Below are positions 23,993 through 32,592 of a stretch of DNA of 64,000 bases, piece after piece. The DNA is from Prevotellaceae bacterium (GTDB taxonomy: Bacteria > Bacteroidota > Bacteroidia > Bacteroidales > Bacteroidaceae): the NCBI GenBank assembly GCA_015257125.1, contig JABZKU010000009.1, positions 20,447 through 84,446 of the forward strand, read 5' to 3'. The notes under the pieces are model-generated. The model worked only from the letters and a program-made list of their open reading frames with translations, was not told where the DNA came from and ran no database searches. The translations under genes and the position numbers were made by a program. Numbering within the stretch: position 1 is the first letter of the stretch; each line of letters begins with the position of its first letter.

Positions 23993-26353
23993 TTACTTCT
24001 TCTTAGTGGTACGACGTTTTGTCGTGGACTTCGCGGCCGTCTTCGAACCGGATTCAATGAGCGCGCGGCACTCTTCGAGCGTAAGTTCGCCGGCATGTTC
24101 GGCACGTTCCTTGGGAATCTTGTAGTTCTTGCCTTTATACTTGATATAAGGGCCGAAACGACCGACAAGCACCTCAAGTTCAGGTTCTTCCTCGAAGGAG
24201 AGCAGATGACTCTTCGCATCGGCTTCGCGCTTTTGGAGGATGAGTTCGACGGCGCGCTCGGGGGTGATCGTGAGCGGGTCTTCGTCTTTGGGAATCGACA
24301 CGAACTTTTTGCCGTGCTGCACATAGGGACCGAAACGCCCTGCACCGATTTTGATCACTTGATCTTCAAATTCGCCAAGTTCTCGGGGCAGTTTGCACAG
24401 TTCGAGGGCTTCTTCGAGGGTGATGGTAGCCAAACTTTGATCGGGCGAAAGGCGTGCGAAACGCGGTTTGTCATCACCTTCGCCATTGCCAATTTGGATC
24501 ATCGGACCATAACGGCCGATTTTCACACTCACCGGCTGACCGCTTTTGGGATCATCGCCGAGATAGCGTTCGCCCACGCGAGTTTCGCTGCGCTCGGCCA
24601 GTACGGTGTCGACTTGGGGCTCCAAATCTCCGTAGAAAGTGCGAATGAGTTCCGTCCAATTCTTGGTACCTTCTGCCACGAGGTCGAAATCATGTTCGAC
24701 ATTGGCCGTGAAGTTGTAGTCCATAATGGAGGGGAATTTGTCCATCAAGAAGTCATTCACCACAATACCGATGTCGGTCGGAACCAGTTTACCGCGGTCG
24801 CTGCCGTAATTCTCACTGCTCTGCTCGGTCGTGATCTCATTACCGGAGAGGGTGACGAGGGTGATGGGACGTGACTTACCTTCATTCTCTCCGCGGCGCA
24901 CATATTCTCGCGCTTGAATGGTTGAAATGGTGGGCGCGTAGGTCGAAGGACGACCGATGCCGAGCTCTTCGAGTTTGTGCACGAGCGAGGCTTCACTGTA
25001 ACGCGCCGGGGGCAAGCTGTAACGCTGACGAGCGGTGAGCGTTTGACGCTTCAATTCTTGTCCTTCTACCATCGGAGGTAAAAGACCTTCTGCCGCGAGA
25101 TTGTCGGAAGTTTCGTTCTCGCTGTCGTCAAAGCTCTCACGATAGACGCGCAAGAAGCCTTCAAACTTCACGACTTCGCCGGTGGCGACAAAATGGTGTT
25201 CACTGCCGTCGATCTGAATGAGCACAGTGGTACGTTCCAACTGGGCATCGGCCATTTGGCAGGCGACTGTACGCTTCCAAATCAGGTCATAAAGACGCTT
25301 TTCTTGCGCAGTTCCTTTGATTTCGCTCCGACGCATGTCGGTGGGACGGATGGCTTCGTGCGCTTCTTGGGCACCTTTGGCGTGCGTGTGGTAGCGACGA
25401 CGCTTATGGTAGTCTGCTCCCATCAATTCGGTGATGACCGGTCCGACCGTATTGAGGCAAAGATCGGAAAGGTTCATCGAGTCGGTACGCATGTAGGTGA
25501 TCAAACCCGCTTCGTAGAGCTTCTGTGCGACGCGCATTGTGGTGCCTACCGAGAAACCCATCTTGCGTGCGGCATCTTGCTGCAACGTCGAGGTGGTGAA
25601 GGGAGGAGCCGGTGTGCGCTTAGAGGGCTTTGTGGCAATCGAGCCGATGGTGAAACGCGCATTTTTGCAGTGTTCGAGGAAGGCTTGGGCTTCTTCGACC
25701 GTGGCAAAGCGATGATTCAACTCCGCATCGAGTTGCGCGGTTTGGCCGTCTGCACCGTCTACGATGAAACGGGCGAGCAGACGGAAATTGCTCTCGCTTT
25801 CGAAAGCAGCAATTTCGCGTTCGCGCTCCACAATGAGGCGAACCGTCACGCTCTGCACACGACCGGCGGAAAGGCCGGCGCGCACTTTGTGCCACAACAC
25901 GGGCGAAAGGCGGAAACCTACCAAGCGATCGAGTACGCGACGCGCTTGTTGCGCATCTACCAAGTTGAGATCGATCGTACGCGGATGCTCAATGGCGTCG
26001 AGGATGGCAGGTTTCGTAATTTCGTGGAATACAATACGGCGCGCGGTGGCCGGATCGAGTTTAAGGACTTCCGCAAGGTGCCAAGAGATGGCTTCTCCCT
26101 CGCGGTCCTCATCGGAAGCCAACCAAACGGTCTCGCATTTCTTGGCTTGCGCGCGCAAATCGCTGACAATTTTCTTCTTGTCGTCGGGAATTATATAGAC
26201 GGGCGCAAAAGTTTTCGGGTCAACGCCGAAATCTTTTTTCGCCAAATCGCGGATGTGTCCGAAGCTGGACATGACCTTAAAGTCGTCGCCGAGAAAGCGT
26301 TCGATGGTCTTGGCCTTCGCGGGGCTCTCCACGATCACTAAGTTCTTCTGCAT
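23993..26353 (-). CDS. topA: DNA topoisomerase I
   Basis: A 786-residue type IA topoisomerase that relaxes negative supercoils. TOPRIM residues are Glu9 (VIVESPAKAK) and SDEDREGEA (80-88); the nucleophile is Tyr287 in LITYMRTDS. The C-terminal part lacks four-Cys zinc fingers and has GRYGPMIQ / GRFGPYVQ / GRFGPYIKY repeats, then a basic tail ending in RRTTKKK. This is the usual form outside proteobacteria. It heads the cluster topA-aroK-speA-ung-DUF3109 behind a consensus promoter with a leader of only ~12 nt. Confidence 0.96.
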   Translation of the reverse strand: MQKNLVIVESPAKAKTIERFLGDDFKVMSSFGHIRDLAKKDFGVDPKTFAPVYIIPDDKKKIVSDLRAQAKKCETVWLASDEDREGEAISWHLAEVLKLDPATARRIVFHEITKPAILDAIEHPRTIDLNLVDAQQARRVLDRLVGFRLSPVLWHKVRAGLSAGRVQSVTVRLIVEREREIAAFESESNFRLLARFIVDGADGQTAQLDAELNHRFATVEEAQAFLEHCKNARFTIGSIATKPSKRTPAPPFTTSTLQQDAARKMGFSVGTTMRVAQKLYEAGLITYMRTDSMNLSDLCLNTVGPVITELMGADYHKRRRYHTHAKGAQEAHEAIRPTDMRRSEIKGTAQEKRLYDLIWKRTVACQMADAQLERTTVLIQIDGSEHHFVATGEVVKFEGFLRVYRESFDDSENETSDNLAAEGLLPPMVEGQELKRQTLTARQRYSLPPARYSEASLVHKLEELGIGRPSTYAPTISTIQAREYVRRGENEGKSRPITLVTLSGNEITTEQSSENYGSDRGKLVPTDIGIVVNDFLMDKFPSIMDYNFTANVEHDFDLVAEGTKNWTELIRTFYGDLEPQVDTVLAERSETRVGERYLGDDPKSGQPVSVKIGRYGPMIQIGNGEGDDKPRFARLSPDQSLATITLEEALELCKLPRELGEFEDQVIKIGAGRFGPYVQHGKKFVSIPKDEDPLTITPERAVELILQKREADAKSHLLSFEEEPELEVLVGRFGPYIKYKGKNYKIPKERAEHAGELTLEECRALIESGSKTAAKSTTKRRTTKKK

Positions 26354-26372
26354 ATACTGTTTATTTTGGGTG

Positions 26373-26404
26373 CAAAAATACGCTGACAGCGTCGATACAC
26401 CAAA
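26373..26404 (-). promoter_or_regulatory. Promoter of the topA cluster
   Basis: Minus strand: TTTG (26404-26401), 20-nt spacer, TATTTTTG (26380-26373), an exact match to the Bacteroidota consensus. The predicted start site is near 26366. Confidence 0.8.
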
Positions 26405-26453
26405 TAAATCTGCCCTTTTTTCCGTTCCTACTCATCTTATAATAAGAGAACGC

Positions 26454-26481
26454 GCCGCCGGTGTCGCAAAACACCGACGGC
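26454..26481 (-). terminator. Hairpin after ybeY
   Basis: An 11-bp stem with one mismatch (GCCGCCGGTGT / ACACCGACGGC) and a six-base loop between ybeY and the topA promoter. The U-run is poor, so termination is only probable. Confidence 0.5.
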
Positions 26482-26577
26482 GAGAGCAGAAAAAGGAATA
26501 ATCACCTGCGCCATTCTACACAGAAACCTGCGTGGCGCAGACGTATATCTTCAAAATGAGGACCGATCTGCATGCCT

Positions 26578-26988
26578 TCAACGCAAGGCCAAAGCGGCAT
26601 CTTCGGCGGCTTCCATGATTTCGCGTTCGCCGGGGCCTTTGTCGTTGATACCCACCAAGTGCAACACGCCGTGCACGAGCACGCGGTGCAACTCTTCGTC
26701 ATAGGGACGGCCGAAGAGTTCGGCGTTCGTGCGCACTGTATCGAGCGAAATATAGAGATCGCCCGAAAGCACATCGGCCGCGCTGTAGTCGAAAGTAATG
26801 ATATCGGTGTAATAATCGTGCTGAAGGTAGCGACGGTTCACATCGAGTATCTCCTCGTCGTTGCAAAACACGTAGTTCACCTCGCCCAAACGCCGACCGT
26901 GCGAGGCCACAACGCGGCGCAACCAAGCGGTTTCACGCGCAACATCGAGCGGAGGAACCGGAAGTGAGAGCGCATTAAATGTAATCAT
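26578..26988 (-). CDS. ybeY: Endoribonuclease YbeY (rRNA maturation)
   Basis: A 136-residue UPF0054 metalloprotein needed for 16S rRNA 3'-end maturation and ribosome quality control. The core VLVHGVLHLVGIND contains the first two metal-binding His (106 and 110). The third His of the usual H-x3-H-x5-H pattern is an Asp (116), a replacement I believe is common in Bacteroidota. It lies 21 nt after ruvB and is probably cotranscribed with it. Confidence 0.92.
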   Translation of the reverse strand: MITFNALSLPVPPLDVARETAWLRRVVASHGRRLGEVNYVFCNDEEILDVNRRYLQHDYYTDIITFDYSAADVLSGDLYISLDTVRTNAELFGRPYDEELHRVLVHGVLHLVGINDKGPGEREIMEAAEDAALALR

Positions 26989-27009
26989 AACAAACTGTGG
27001 TTCAGAAAC

Positions 27010-28050
27010 TCAAAACAAGGAAGGTTCTTCGGCGGAAACGCCGTAAGGGGTGCGACCAAGGTGCGTATAAGCCAGCTCCGTCACCTCACGACCGCGCGGT
27101 GTGCGGCGAATGAAACCCTCTTTGATCAAGAACGGCTCATATACTTCTTCCACTGTGCCGGCATCTTCGCCAATGGCCGTGGCGATAGTCGTCACTCCCA
27201 CGGGACCACCCTTGAACTTATCGATGATGGTGGTCAAAATCTTGTTGTCGATTTCGTCGAGACCGAAGCGATCGATATTCAACGCCTCGAGCGCAATCCG
27301 CGCAATGGGCACATCGATCGCGCCGTCGCCCTTCACTTCGGCAAAATCGCGTACGCGGCGCAAGAGCGCATTGGCAATACGCGGTGTACCGCGGGAACGT
27401 CCGGCCACTTCGGCCGCGGCTTTCGGATCCATCGGCACACCTAAAATGTGCGCCGAGCGCTGCACGATGTCGCAAAGCGTCGCCGAATCGTAGTACTCCA
27501 AGTGGAGATTGATCCCGAAACGGGCGCGAAGCGGTGCGGTGAGCAGACCGCTGCGCGTCGTAGCACCGACAAGCGTGAAGGGATTGAGGTCGATTTGGAT
27601 GGAACGCGCCGAAGGCCCTTTGTCGATCATGATATCGATGCGATAATCCTCCATCGCCGAATAGAGATATTCCTCCACTACCGGCGACAAACGATGTATT
27701 TCATCGATGAAAAGCACATCATTCGGCTCTAACGAGGTGAGCAATCCCGCCAAGTCACCGGGTTTGTCGAGCACCGGCCCCGAGGTGAGCTTAAAACCCA
27801 CCCCCAATTCGTTGGCAATAATGTTGGAAAGCGTCGTTTTACCCAAGCCCGGAGGACCATGCAGGAGCGTATGATCGAGCGGTTCACCGCGACGGCGAGC
27901 TGCTTCGACAAAGATGCGCAAATTGTCCACGACTTTCGTTTGACCGGTGAAGTCATCGAACGAAAGTGGGCGCAAAGCATTTTCAAACTCTCGCTCTGTC
28001 GTTGGCGGTGTCTGCTGTTCGGAGCGAATGTCGAAAGTATCTTCTAACAT
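27010..28050 (-). CDS. ruvB: Holliday junction branch migration helicase RuvB
   Basis: A 346-residue AAA+ motor of the RuvAB complex that drives Holliday junction branch migration. Walker A is GPPGLGKTT (65-73), Walker B is DVLFIDEIHR (111-120), the sensor/arginine-finger stretch is GATTRSGLL (162-170), and a C-terminal winged helix ends in RTPRGREVTELAYTHLG. The start at 28050 (MLEDTFDIRSE) fits the family better than the frame start 39 nt upstream. It is the middle gene of lipoprotein-ruvB-ybeY. Confidence 0.96.
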   Translation of the reverse strand: MLEDTFDIRSEQQTPPTTEREFENALRPLSFDDFTGQTKVVDNLRIFVEAARRRGEPLDHTLLHGPPGLGKTTLSNIIANELGVGFKLTSGPVLDKPGDLAGLLTSLEPNDVLFIDEIHRLSPVVEEYLYSAMEDYRIDIMIDKGPSARSIQIDLNPFTLVGATTRSGLLTAPLRARFGINLHLEYYDSATLCDIVQRSAHILGVPMDPKAAAEVAGRSRGTPRIANALLRRVRDFAEVKGDGAIDVPIARIALEALNIDRFGLDEIDNKILTTIIDKFKGGPVGVTTIATAIGEDAGTVEEVYEPFLIKEGFIRRTPRGREVTELAYTHLGRTPYGVSAEEPSLF

Positions 28051-28120
28051 AAAGAGAAAGCGGAATAGAAGCGTAACAGAAAAGCGCACAGTCTACAGAC
28101 CGGCGCCGGAAAAGCAGCCG

Positions 28121-28558
28121 TCAATCGCCGAGCGGTTGCACACGGCACACAAATTCGAGGCTGTCGTCGTGGCGCAAATCGAGTGCATGATAGTTGCGTA
28201 CGATGCGAAATTCGCGGATACGAAAGCCCACCGTGCGCCCCATCGTGAAGTCTGCGCCGGGCAAATCACGTTTATCGACATAAACCGTGCGGCGCACGGC
28301 CGGCATACGCAGCGTGTCGTCCACGGCCGGAGCGGCGGTCAGCACCAACTGCGCTTCATCGCGACAATCACAACTATAACGCACGCGCGCTTCGTAACGT
28401 CCGGCAGCTGCCGGTTGCCACTGTTCGTTTACCCGTTCCGGATCGACGGGAGCCGGTTCAGGTGCATCGTGGTCGCATGCGGCGCCGAAACTGAGGGCTG
28501 CGACGAACAAAAGCGGTGCGCCTGCACGACGAAAACGAGAAATCAACGAGGGGTTCAT
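28121..28558 (-). CDS. Small hypothetical lipoprotein
   Basis: A 145-residue protein with a lipoprotein signal peptide: hydrophobic residues 15-27 and Cys28 after SFGAA. The mature part is short and has two further Cys in YSCDCRDE and one in FVCRVQP; I recognise no domain. It lies 70 nt upstream of ruvB on the same strand. It may be an outer-membrane or periplasmic lipoprotein; function unknown. Confidence 0.65.
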   Translation of the reverse strand: MNPSLISRFRRAGAPLLFVAALSFGAACDHDAPEPAPVDPERVNEQWQPAAAGRYEARVRYSCDCRDEAQLVLTAAPAVDDTLRMPAVRRTVYVDKRDLPGADFTMGRTVGFRIREFRIVRNYHALDLRHDDSLEFVCRVQPLGD

Positions 28559-28683
28559 GAGTCAGTGAAGGATTTCGGCAAAAGGCGCTCCTTTTAAGTA
28601 ACGAAGGAGGCTCATTTTGGTGAGCAGCGGTGCGGTGCACTCCATCCTATCGACGAGTGCTGCACCTTTGCCGAATATAGACG

Positions 28684-28718
28684 AAAAACGGAGTCAGCGC
28701 CCGAGGGTGCGACTCCGT
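28684..28718 (-). terminator. Terminator of rpsT
   Basis: Minus strand: stem ACGGAGTC / GACTCCGT with a G+C-rich loop, then five Ts, 25 nt after the rpsT stop. Confidence 0.8.
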
Positions 28719-28742
28719 GTGTATCGAGATCTGTCGGCCGTA

Positions 28743-28997
28743 TCAGGCGAGCTTGCTCACATGGAGCATGATGCTCGACTTGATGTTCGAAGCCTTGTTC
28801 TTGTGGATGACGTTCGTCTTAGCGAGCTTGTCAAGCATCTTCTGCACTTTGGGGAGAAGTTCTACGGCAGCTGCCTTGTCGGTCGTGGCGCGGAGCTTGC
28901 GCACGGCGTTACGCATCGTCTTAGCATAGTAGCGATTGTGCAAGCGACGAGTGGCGGTCTGACGAATTCTTTTCACAGAGGATTTGTGATTTGCCAT
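28743..28997 (-). CDS. rpsT: 30S ribosomal protein S20
   Basis: An 84-residue basic, helical protein that binds 16S rRNA early in 30S assembly. The family start MANHKSSVKRIRQ and the central NKASNIKS motif are present. The gene is alone between two terminators. No exact promoter is seen; a one-mismatch -7 box (TATATTTC) lies about 25-30 nt upstream. Confidence 0.96.
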   Translation of the reverse strand: MANHKSSVKRIRQTATRRLHNRYYAKTMRNAVRKLRATTDKAAAVELLPKVQKMLDKLAKTNVIHKNKASNIKSSIMLHVSKLA

Positions 28998-29110
28998 TTT
29001 GAATAGGAATTTGTTAGTTCGAAATATATAGAATTGACTGCCGGCACTCTTCAGCAGGAGGAAAATAGGCGTCTCCCGACGATGCTGCTTCAGACGTTAC
29101 CTGGATGTTC

Positions 29111-29143
29111 TAAAACAAAGCGGGGAATTCTTGCGAACTCCCC
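29111..29143 (-). terminator. Terminator of tRNA-Glu
   Basis: Minus strand: stem GGGGAGTTC / GAATTCCCC (one mismatch), GCAA tetraloop, then GCTTTGTTTTA. Confidence 0.75.
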
Positions 29144-29158
29144 ACAGTCGATTGATTG

Positions 29159-29230
29159 TAGTCCCTAGGAGAGTCGAACTCCTCTTTTGAGAATGAAAAT
29201 CTCACGTCCTAACCGATAGACGAAGGGACC
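29159..29230 (-). tRNA. tRNA-Glu (TTC anticodon)
   Basis: 72 nt folding as a cloverleaf: acceptor GGTCCCT / AGGGACT with discriminator A, anticodon stem TGAGA / TCTCA around the loop TTTTCAT (anticodon TTC), and a T-loop with GTTCGACTC. No CCA is encoded. A consensus promoter lies 54 nt upstream. Confidence 0.96.
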
Positions 29231-29290
29231 GTTTTGCTTAAGGTTTGACAGCGTCGCTTGTGGTGTGCCGTTGTTCCTTGTTTGCGAGTG

Positions 29291-29321
29291 CAAAGGTAGC
29301 ACATTTTTCTCAATCTCCAAA
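29291..29321 (-). promoter_or_regulatory. tRNA-Glu promoter
   Basis: Minus strand: TTTG (29321-29318), 19-nt spacer, TACCTTTG (29298-29291). With the tRNA-Gln promoter it fixes the local consensus spacing at 19-20 nt. Confidence 0.82.
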
Positions 29322-29436
29322 TAGTTCGGCCATTTTTTTTCGCGAAAAGTGCATTTTCCCTCCATTTTCTTCATTTCACCCCCTTTTTCGGGGCAAAAAA
29401 CGGGGTAAAGCCTATTTTTTGCCGTACTTTCGCCGC

Positions 29437-30159
29437 ATGTTACTTCAAGACCAAATTTTGGTACTCCGCACCCTTCGTTATGCCGACGACCGTTTAATCG
29501 TCGAAGCCCTCGCACGCACACACGGGCGCGTTTCTTTTATGGTGCGCATCACACATTCACCGCGCGCCACCGTGCGTCACACCTTATTTACGCCGCTGGC
29601 CGTGATCGACACGGAGTGGAATCGCCCACGAACGGGGCAACTCGGCAAACCGCTCGCTGCTCGCGTTGCACAACCGCGGCTCACACTCCACACCATGCCG
29701 GCCAAAACCGCCGTGGTACTCTTCTTATCCGAGATGCTCCTCCATGTGGTGCACAGCGAGGAGGCCGACGAAAAGGTTTTCGACTTCGTGGCGGCGGCCT
29801 TGCAGTGGCTCGACACCGCCGAGCGCGACTACGCCAATTTCCATTTGGTCTTTCTCATGCGCCTCACGCGCTTTCTCGGCATCGCCCCCGACCTCTCGCA
29901 GGCCGGACTCCCCTACTTCGATTTGGTGGGCGGCCGATTTGCCGGCGTGCGTCCCATGCACACGCACATCTTGGAAGGCGAGGAGGCAAAAGCGTTTGCC
30001 AATCTGTTGCGCATGAATTTTTCGACCATGCATCTCTTCCGCTTCTCGCGCGCGCAGCGCAACCGCATTCTCGATGTACTCATCGTCTACTACCGATTGC
30101 ACCTCGCCGCCATGCCCGAGCTCAAGAGTCCGGACGTCTTGCGCGCCCTTTTCGACTGA
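29437..30159 (+). CDS. recO: DNA repair protein RecO
   Basis: A 240-residue RecO that loads RecA on SSB-coated gaps with RecR. The N-terminal OB fold starts MLLQDQILVLRTLRYADDRLIV, followed by a helical domain. The zinc-finger cysteines present in some RecO proteins are absent, which is usual for Bacteroidota. The frame is open far upstream, but the start at 29437 gives the family N-terminus. Its stop is one base from the stop of the convergent yaaA, leaving no room for a terminator. Confidence 0.88.
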   Translation: MLLQDQILVLRTLRYADDRLIVEALARTHGRVSFMVRITHSPRATVRHTLFTPLAVIDTEWNRPRTGQLGKPLAARVAQPRLTLHTMPAKTAVVLFLSEMLLHVVHSEEADEKVFDFVAAALQWLDTAERDYANFHLVFLMRLTRFLGIAPDLSQAGLPYFDLVGGRFAGVRPMHTHILEGEEAKAFANLLRMNFSTMHLFRFSRAQRNRILDVLIVYYRLHLAAMPELKSPDVLRALFD

Positions 30160-30160
30160 T

Positions 30161-30919
30161 TCAGCCGCCGCACACCCACAAACGCGGGATTTCATCTTCG
30201 CCCCAGGGCGCAAAACCTTCATATTCGAAGTCACGCAAATCCTCCGGGCGCACAATGCGGTGCGTAAGGACATGTCGCGTCAAGGCACCGCGCATCATTT
30301 TGGCATAGACGACAATGGTCTTCTGCTTGTCCCCTTGCATCACGCGAAACTCCGGCGAGATCACTTGCACCGTACGTTCCACGCGTGCCCAATCGAAGAG
30401 GCGTTTCATCTCTCCGCTCGCCAGATAGAGCAACATCCCGTCGTCGGCCTGCACGCTCTCAATGAGCACGTCGGTGAGCAAGGGCTTCCAATAATCGAAA
30501 AGCGAACGTCCCTCCGCGCCGGGGGCCGGCACCGTTCCTTCCAAACGATAAGACGCAATGGCGTCGAGGGGGCGATTGAGCCCATAGAGGAAAGAAGTGA
30601 TCCACAAATGCGCCTGTGCGTAGTCCATCTCCTCTGCGCTGAACTCCTCGGCGCGAAGATGCTGATACGCCATGCCGGCATAAATGAGTGAGGCGGGCGC
30701 TGTCTTGGGTTCGGCGAGCAAGGCGGCAAAATCCATGGCCGCCCGCGCACCGAGACGCGGCGTGGTGCCCAAGATAGTGGCCAACTCCTCGCCGTCGTAG
30801 CGACTCATGTGGGCGGCGATATCAAGGGCTTGAGACAAAAAGCGCGGTGTGCTGACCGCAAACGAAGAAGTAGGCACAGACGAGTGCATTTTCTTGGCAG
30901 GCGAAAGAAGTATCTGCAT
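30161..30919 (-). CDS. yaaA: YaaA family peroxide-response protein
   Basis: A 252-residue YaaA/DUF328 protein. In E. coli YaaA lowers free iron and protects DNA from hydrogen peroxide; the biochemical action is only partly known (DNA binding has been reported). The family start MQILLSPAKKM, YLASGEMKRL, and KMMRGALTRHVL are visible. I start at 30919, not at the upstream frame start, because of this N-terminus. It is convergent with recO with 1 bp between stops. Confidence 0.9.
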   Translation of the reverse strand: MQILLSPAKKMHSSVPTSSFAVSTPRFLSQALDIAAHMSRYDGEELATILGTTPRLGARAAMDFAALLAEPKTAPASLIYAGMAYQHLRAEEFSAEEMDYAQAHLWITSFLYGLNRPLDAIASYRLEGTVPAPGAEGRSLFDYWKPLLTDVLIESVQADDGMLLYLASGEMKRLFDWARVERTVQVISPEFRVMQGDKQKTIVVYAKMMRGALTRHVLTHRIVRPEDLRDFEYEGFAPWGEDEIPRLWVCGG

Positions 30920-31291
30920 AAATACGAGAAAGACATTCAAAAGAAAACGGGGGCGTAACCTGCGCCCCACAAGGCATTTCACAAGGAACAGGAAAAGCGA
31001 GAAGCACAGCGCGAGGTGTTTTGATCGAAACCGAACATTTCGCTTTCCACCTCACACTCCTTATATATACGCGTGCGCGCGTAGAAATCGCCCGAAAGGA
31101 AACGGCAACCGGTCGGAGCGTTGTTTTTTCGATCTACCGATCGTACAACAACGAAAAACCTTTGCACCATCGCCTTCACTCCCCCACCCTTTCAACCCCA
31201 ATCGGTTGCACGGGCGGGCAAGGAGTGAAGGCGATGTGCAGTAGCGCCGGACAACGACGAAAGATTAACACACGAAGTGCGTCACCGCGCC
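30920..31291. other. Gap between yaaA and luxS
   Basis: No gene is seen. The right half holds the long hairpin 31164-31240 that follows luxS on the minus strand; the left half is presumed yaaA leader, without an exact TAnnTTTG box. Confidence 0.55.
31164..31240 (-). terminator. Long hairpin 3' of luxS, terminator or structured RNA
   Basis: A perfect 15-bp stem (31168-31182 with 31222-31236) extended by four pairs past a one-base bulge, closing a 39-nt G+C-rich loop that can itself fold. It begins about 50 nt after the luxS stop; on the minus strand a GGTTTTTCG follows. The large loop is unusual for a plain terminator. Confidence 0.65.
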
Positions 31292-31771
31292 TCAATCGGG
31301 ATAAGTCAACCGATCGGGGGTAAGATTGCGCAGCACCTCGTCGAGATACTTGCGCGCTTCCCATTGTGCCATGGGCAGATCCATCAAACGGAAGTTACCG
31401 CAGTCGCGCGCTGTGGCGCCGGGCACTTCGCCCTCAAAGGCCGCGATAAATTCGTAGGTCTCGATGAGCAGCGGGATGATCTCGCTCGAGGTGAGATCGC
31501 CTTTCAAAATCAGGTAATTTCCCGTCAGGCAACCCATGGGTCCCCAATAGATCACGCGATCTGCCCAAACGGGGTGATTGCGCAGGAAGGTCGCAGCGAG
31601 GTGCTCCATGGTGTGAATGGCATTGACATGCAAGGCCGGTTCGCGGTTGGGCGCTTTCATGCGCACATCGAAAGTGGTGACGATTTCGTCGCCCACGCGA
31701 TCTTGACGACTCACATAAACCCCACGGCGCAGCGTGAGGTGGTTGACGGTGAAGGAGGGTATTTTTTTCAT
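31292..31771 (-). CDS. luxS: S-ribosylhomocysteine lyase LuxS
   Basis: A 159-residue metalloenzyme that splits S-ribosylhomocysteine to homocysteine and DPD, the precursor of autoinducer-2. The metal ligands are His53 and His57 in HTMEH and Cys124 in ARDCGN; the general base Glu56 and the catalytic Cys81 in GCLTGNY are present. It starts 12 nt after mtnN, which supplies its substrate, so the pair forms the two-step activated methyl cycle route from S-adenosylhomocysteine. Confidence 0.96.
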   Translation of the reverse strand: MKKIPSFTVNHLTLRRGVYVSRQDRVGDEIVTTFDVRMKAPNREPALHVNAIHTMEHLAATFLRNHPVWADRVIYWGPMGCLTGNYLILKGDLTSSEIIPLLIETYEFIAAFEGEVPGATARDCGNFRLMDLPMAQWEARKYLDEVLRNLTPDRLTYPD

Positions 31772-31783
31772 GCGAAAGGCGTT

Positions 31784-32500
31784 TCAAAAAGTAGTGGGAA
31801 TGCGCGAAAGGAAAGTGCGTGTGATGCCGAACGAACGATCGGCCATCGTGCCCCAGAAGTCTTGATATTGTTCCCAATGGGCTTCGGCGCCCGGCGTGTC
31901 GCTGATGACACGGAAACTCAGGAACGGCACGTTGTGAAGGTGACAGGCGTGGGCGATGGCCGCACTCTCCATGTCTACGGCCAGCGCTTCGGGGAAGGCG
32001 CCGAGCACAGCCTTGAGTTCCGCGGGATCGGTGATGAACTTGTCGCCGGTGCAGGTCAGTCCGCAGCACACAGGCGTCTCGACGGCGGGATCGTCGGCCA
32101 AGTCGCGCGCCACAGCCAGCAAACGTGCGTCGGCATCGAAGCGAGCCGGCAGTCCCTGTACCTGACCGTAGGCATTGCCCTCGCCGCACCACACATCGTG
32201 GTAGACGGTAGAAGCGGCAGCCACCACGCCCATCACACCGGGTTCGGGTGCGAGCCCGCCGGCACAGCCCGTACTGATCATCGCATCGGGACAATGAGCA
32301 GCGATCAGCGACGCCGCCGTGAGTGCCGCGTTCACCTTGCCGATGCCGCTCATGGCCAGCACCACCGTGTGGTCGCCCAAACGTCCCGTCAATACGGGGG
32401 GCGCACCGAAAGTGGCAGCGGGAAGTTCGGCGCAGTCCGTGAGCAGCGCCGCAATTTGGTCATGCTCGACTTGCATGGCCGTGATGATTCCTATTTTCAT
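31784..32500 (-). CDS. mtnN: 5'-methylthioadenosine/S-adenosylhomocysteine nucleosidase
   Basis: A 238-residue nucleosidase of the PNP/UDP family that removes adenine from MTA and SAH. The start MKIGIITAMQVEHDQ carries the catalytic base Glu12, followed by SGIGKVNAA and the AVDMESAA stretch that binds ribose and the leaving base. It is the first gene of mtnN-luxS and has a -7 box 28 nt upstream, in the short region shared with the divergent YfhO gene. Confidence 0.94.
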   Translation of the reverse strand: MKIGIITAMQVEHDQIAALLTDCAELPAATFGAPPVLTGRLGDHTVVLAMSGIGKVNAALTAASLIAAHCPDAMISTGCAGGLAPEPGVMGVVAAASTVYHDVWCGEGNAYGQVQGLPARFDADARLLAVARDLADDPAVETPVCCGLTCTGDKFITDPAELKAVLGAFPEALAVDMESAAIAHACHLHNVPFLSFRVISDTPGAEAHWEQYQDFWGTMADRSFGITRTFLSRIPTTF

Positions 32501-32527
32501 CGTGGAGTTTTTATGGAGATTTGCCTA

Positions 32528-32535
32528 CAAAAATA
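32528..32535 (-). promoter_or_regulatory. Candidate -7 element for mtnN-luxS
   Basis: TATTTTTG on the minus strand, 28 nt before mtnN. No clear -33 TTTG. It almost abuts the plus-strand box for the divergent gene at 32558-32565. Confidence 0.5.
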
Positions 32536-32557
32536 CGGCTTTTCGGCCGACATTGTG

Positions 32558-32565
32558 TAACTTTG
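32558..32565 (+). promoter_or_regulatory. Candidate -7 element for the YfhO gene
   Basis: TAACTTTG on the plus strand, 28 nt before the start at 32593. No TTTG at normal spacing. Confidence 0.5.
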
Positions 32566-32592
32566 CCACTTAATAATCATGTAACTAATCAG

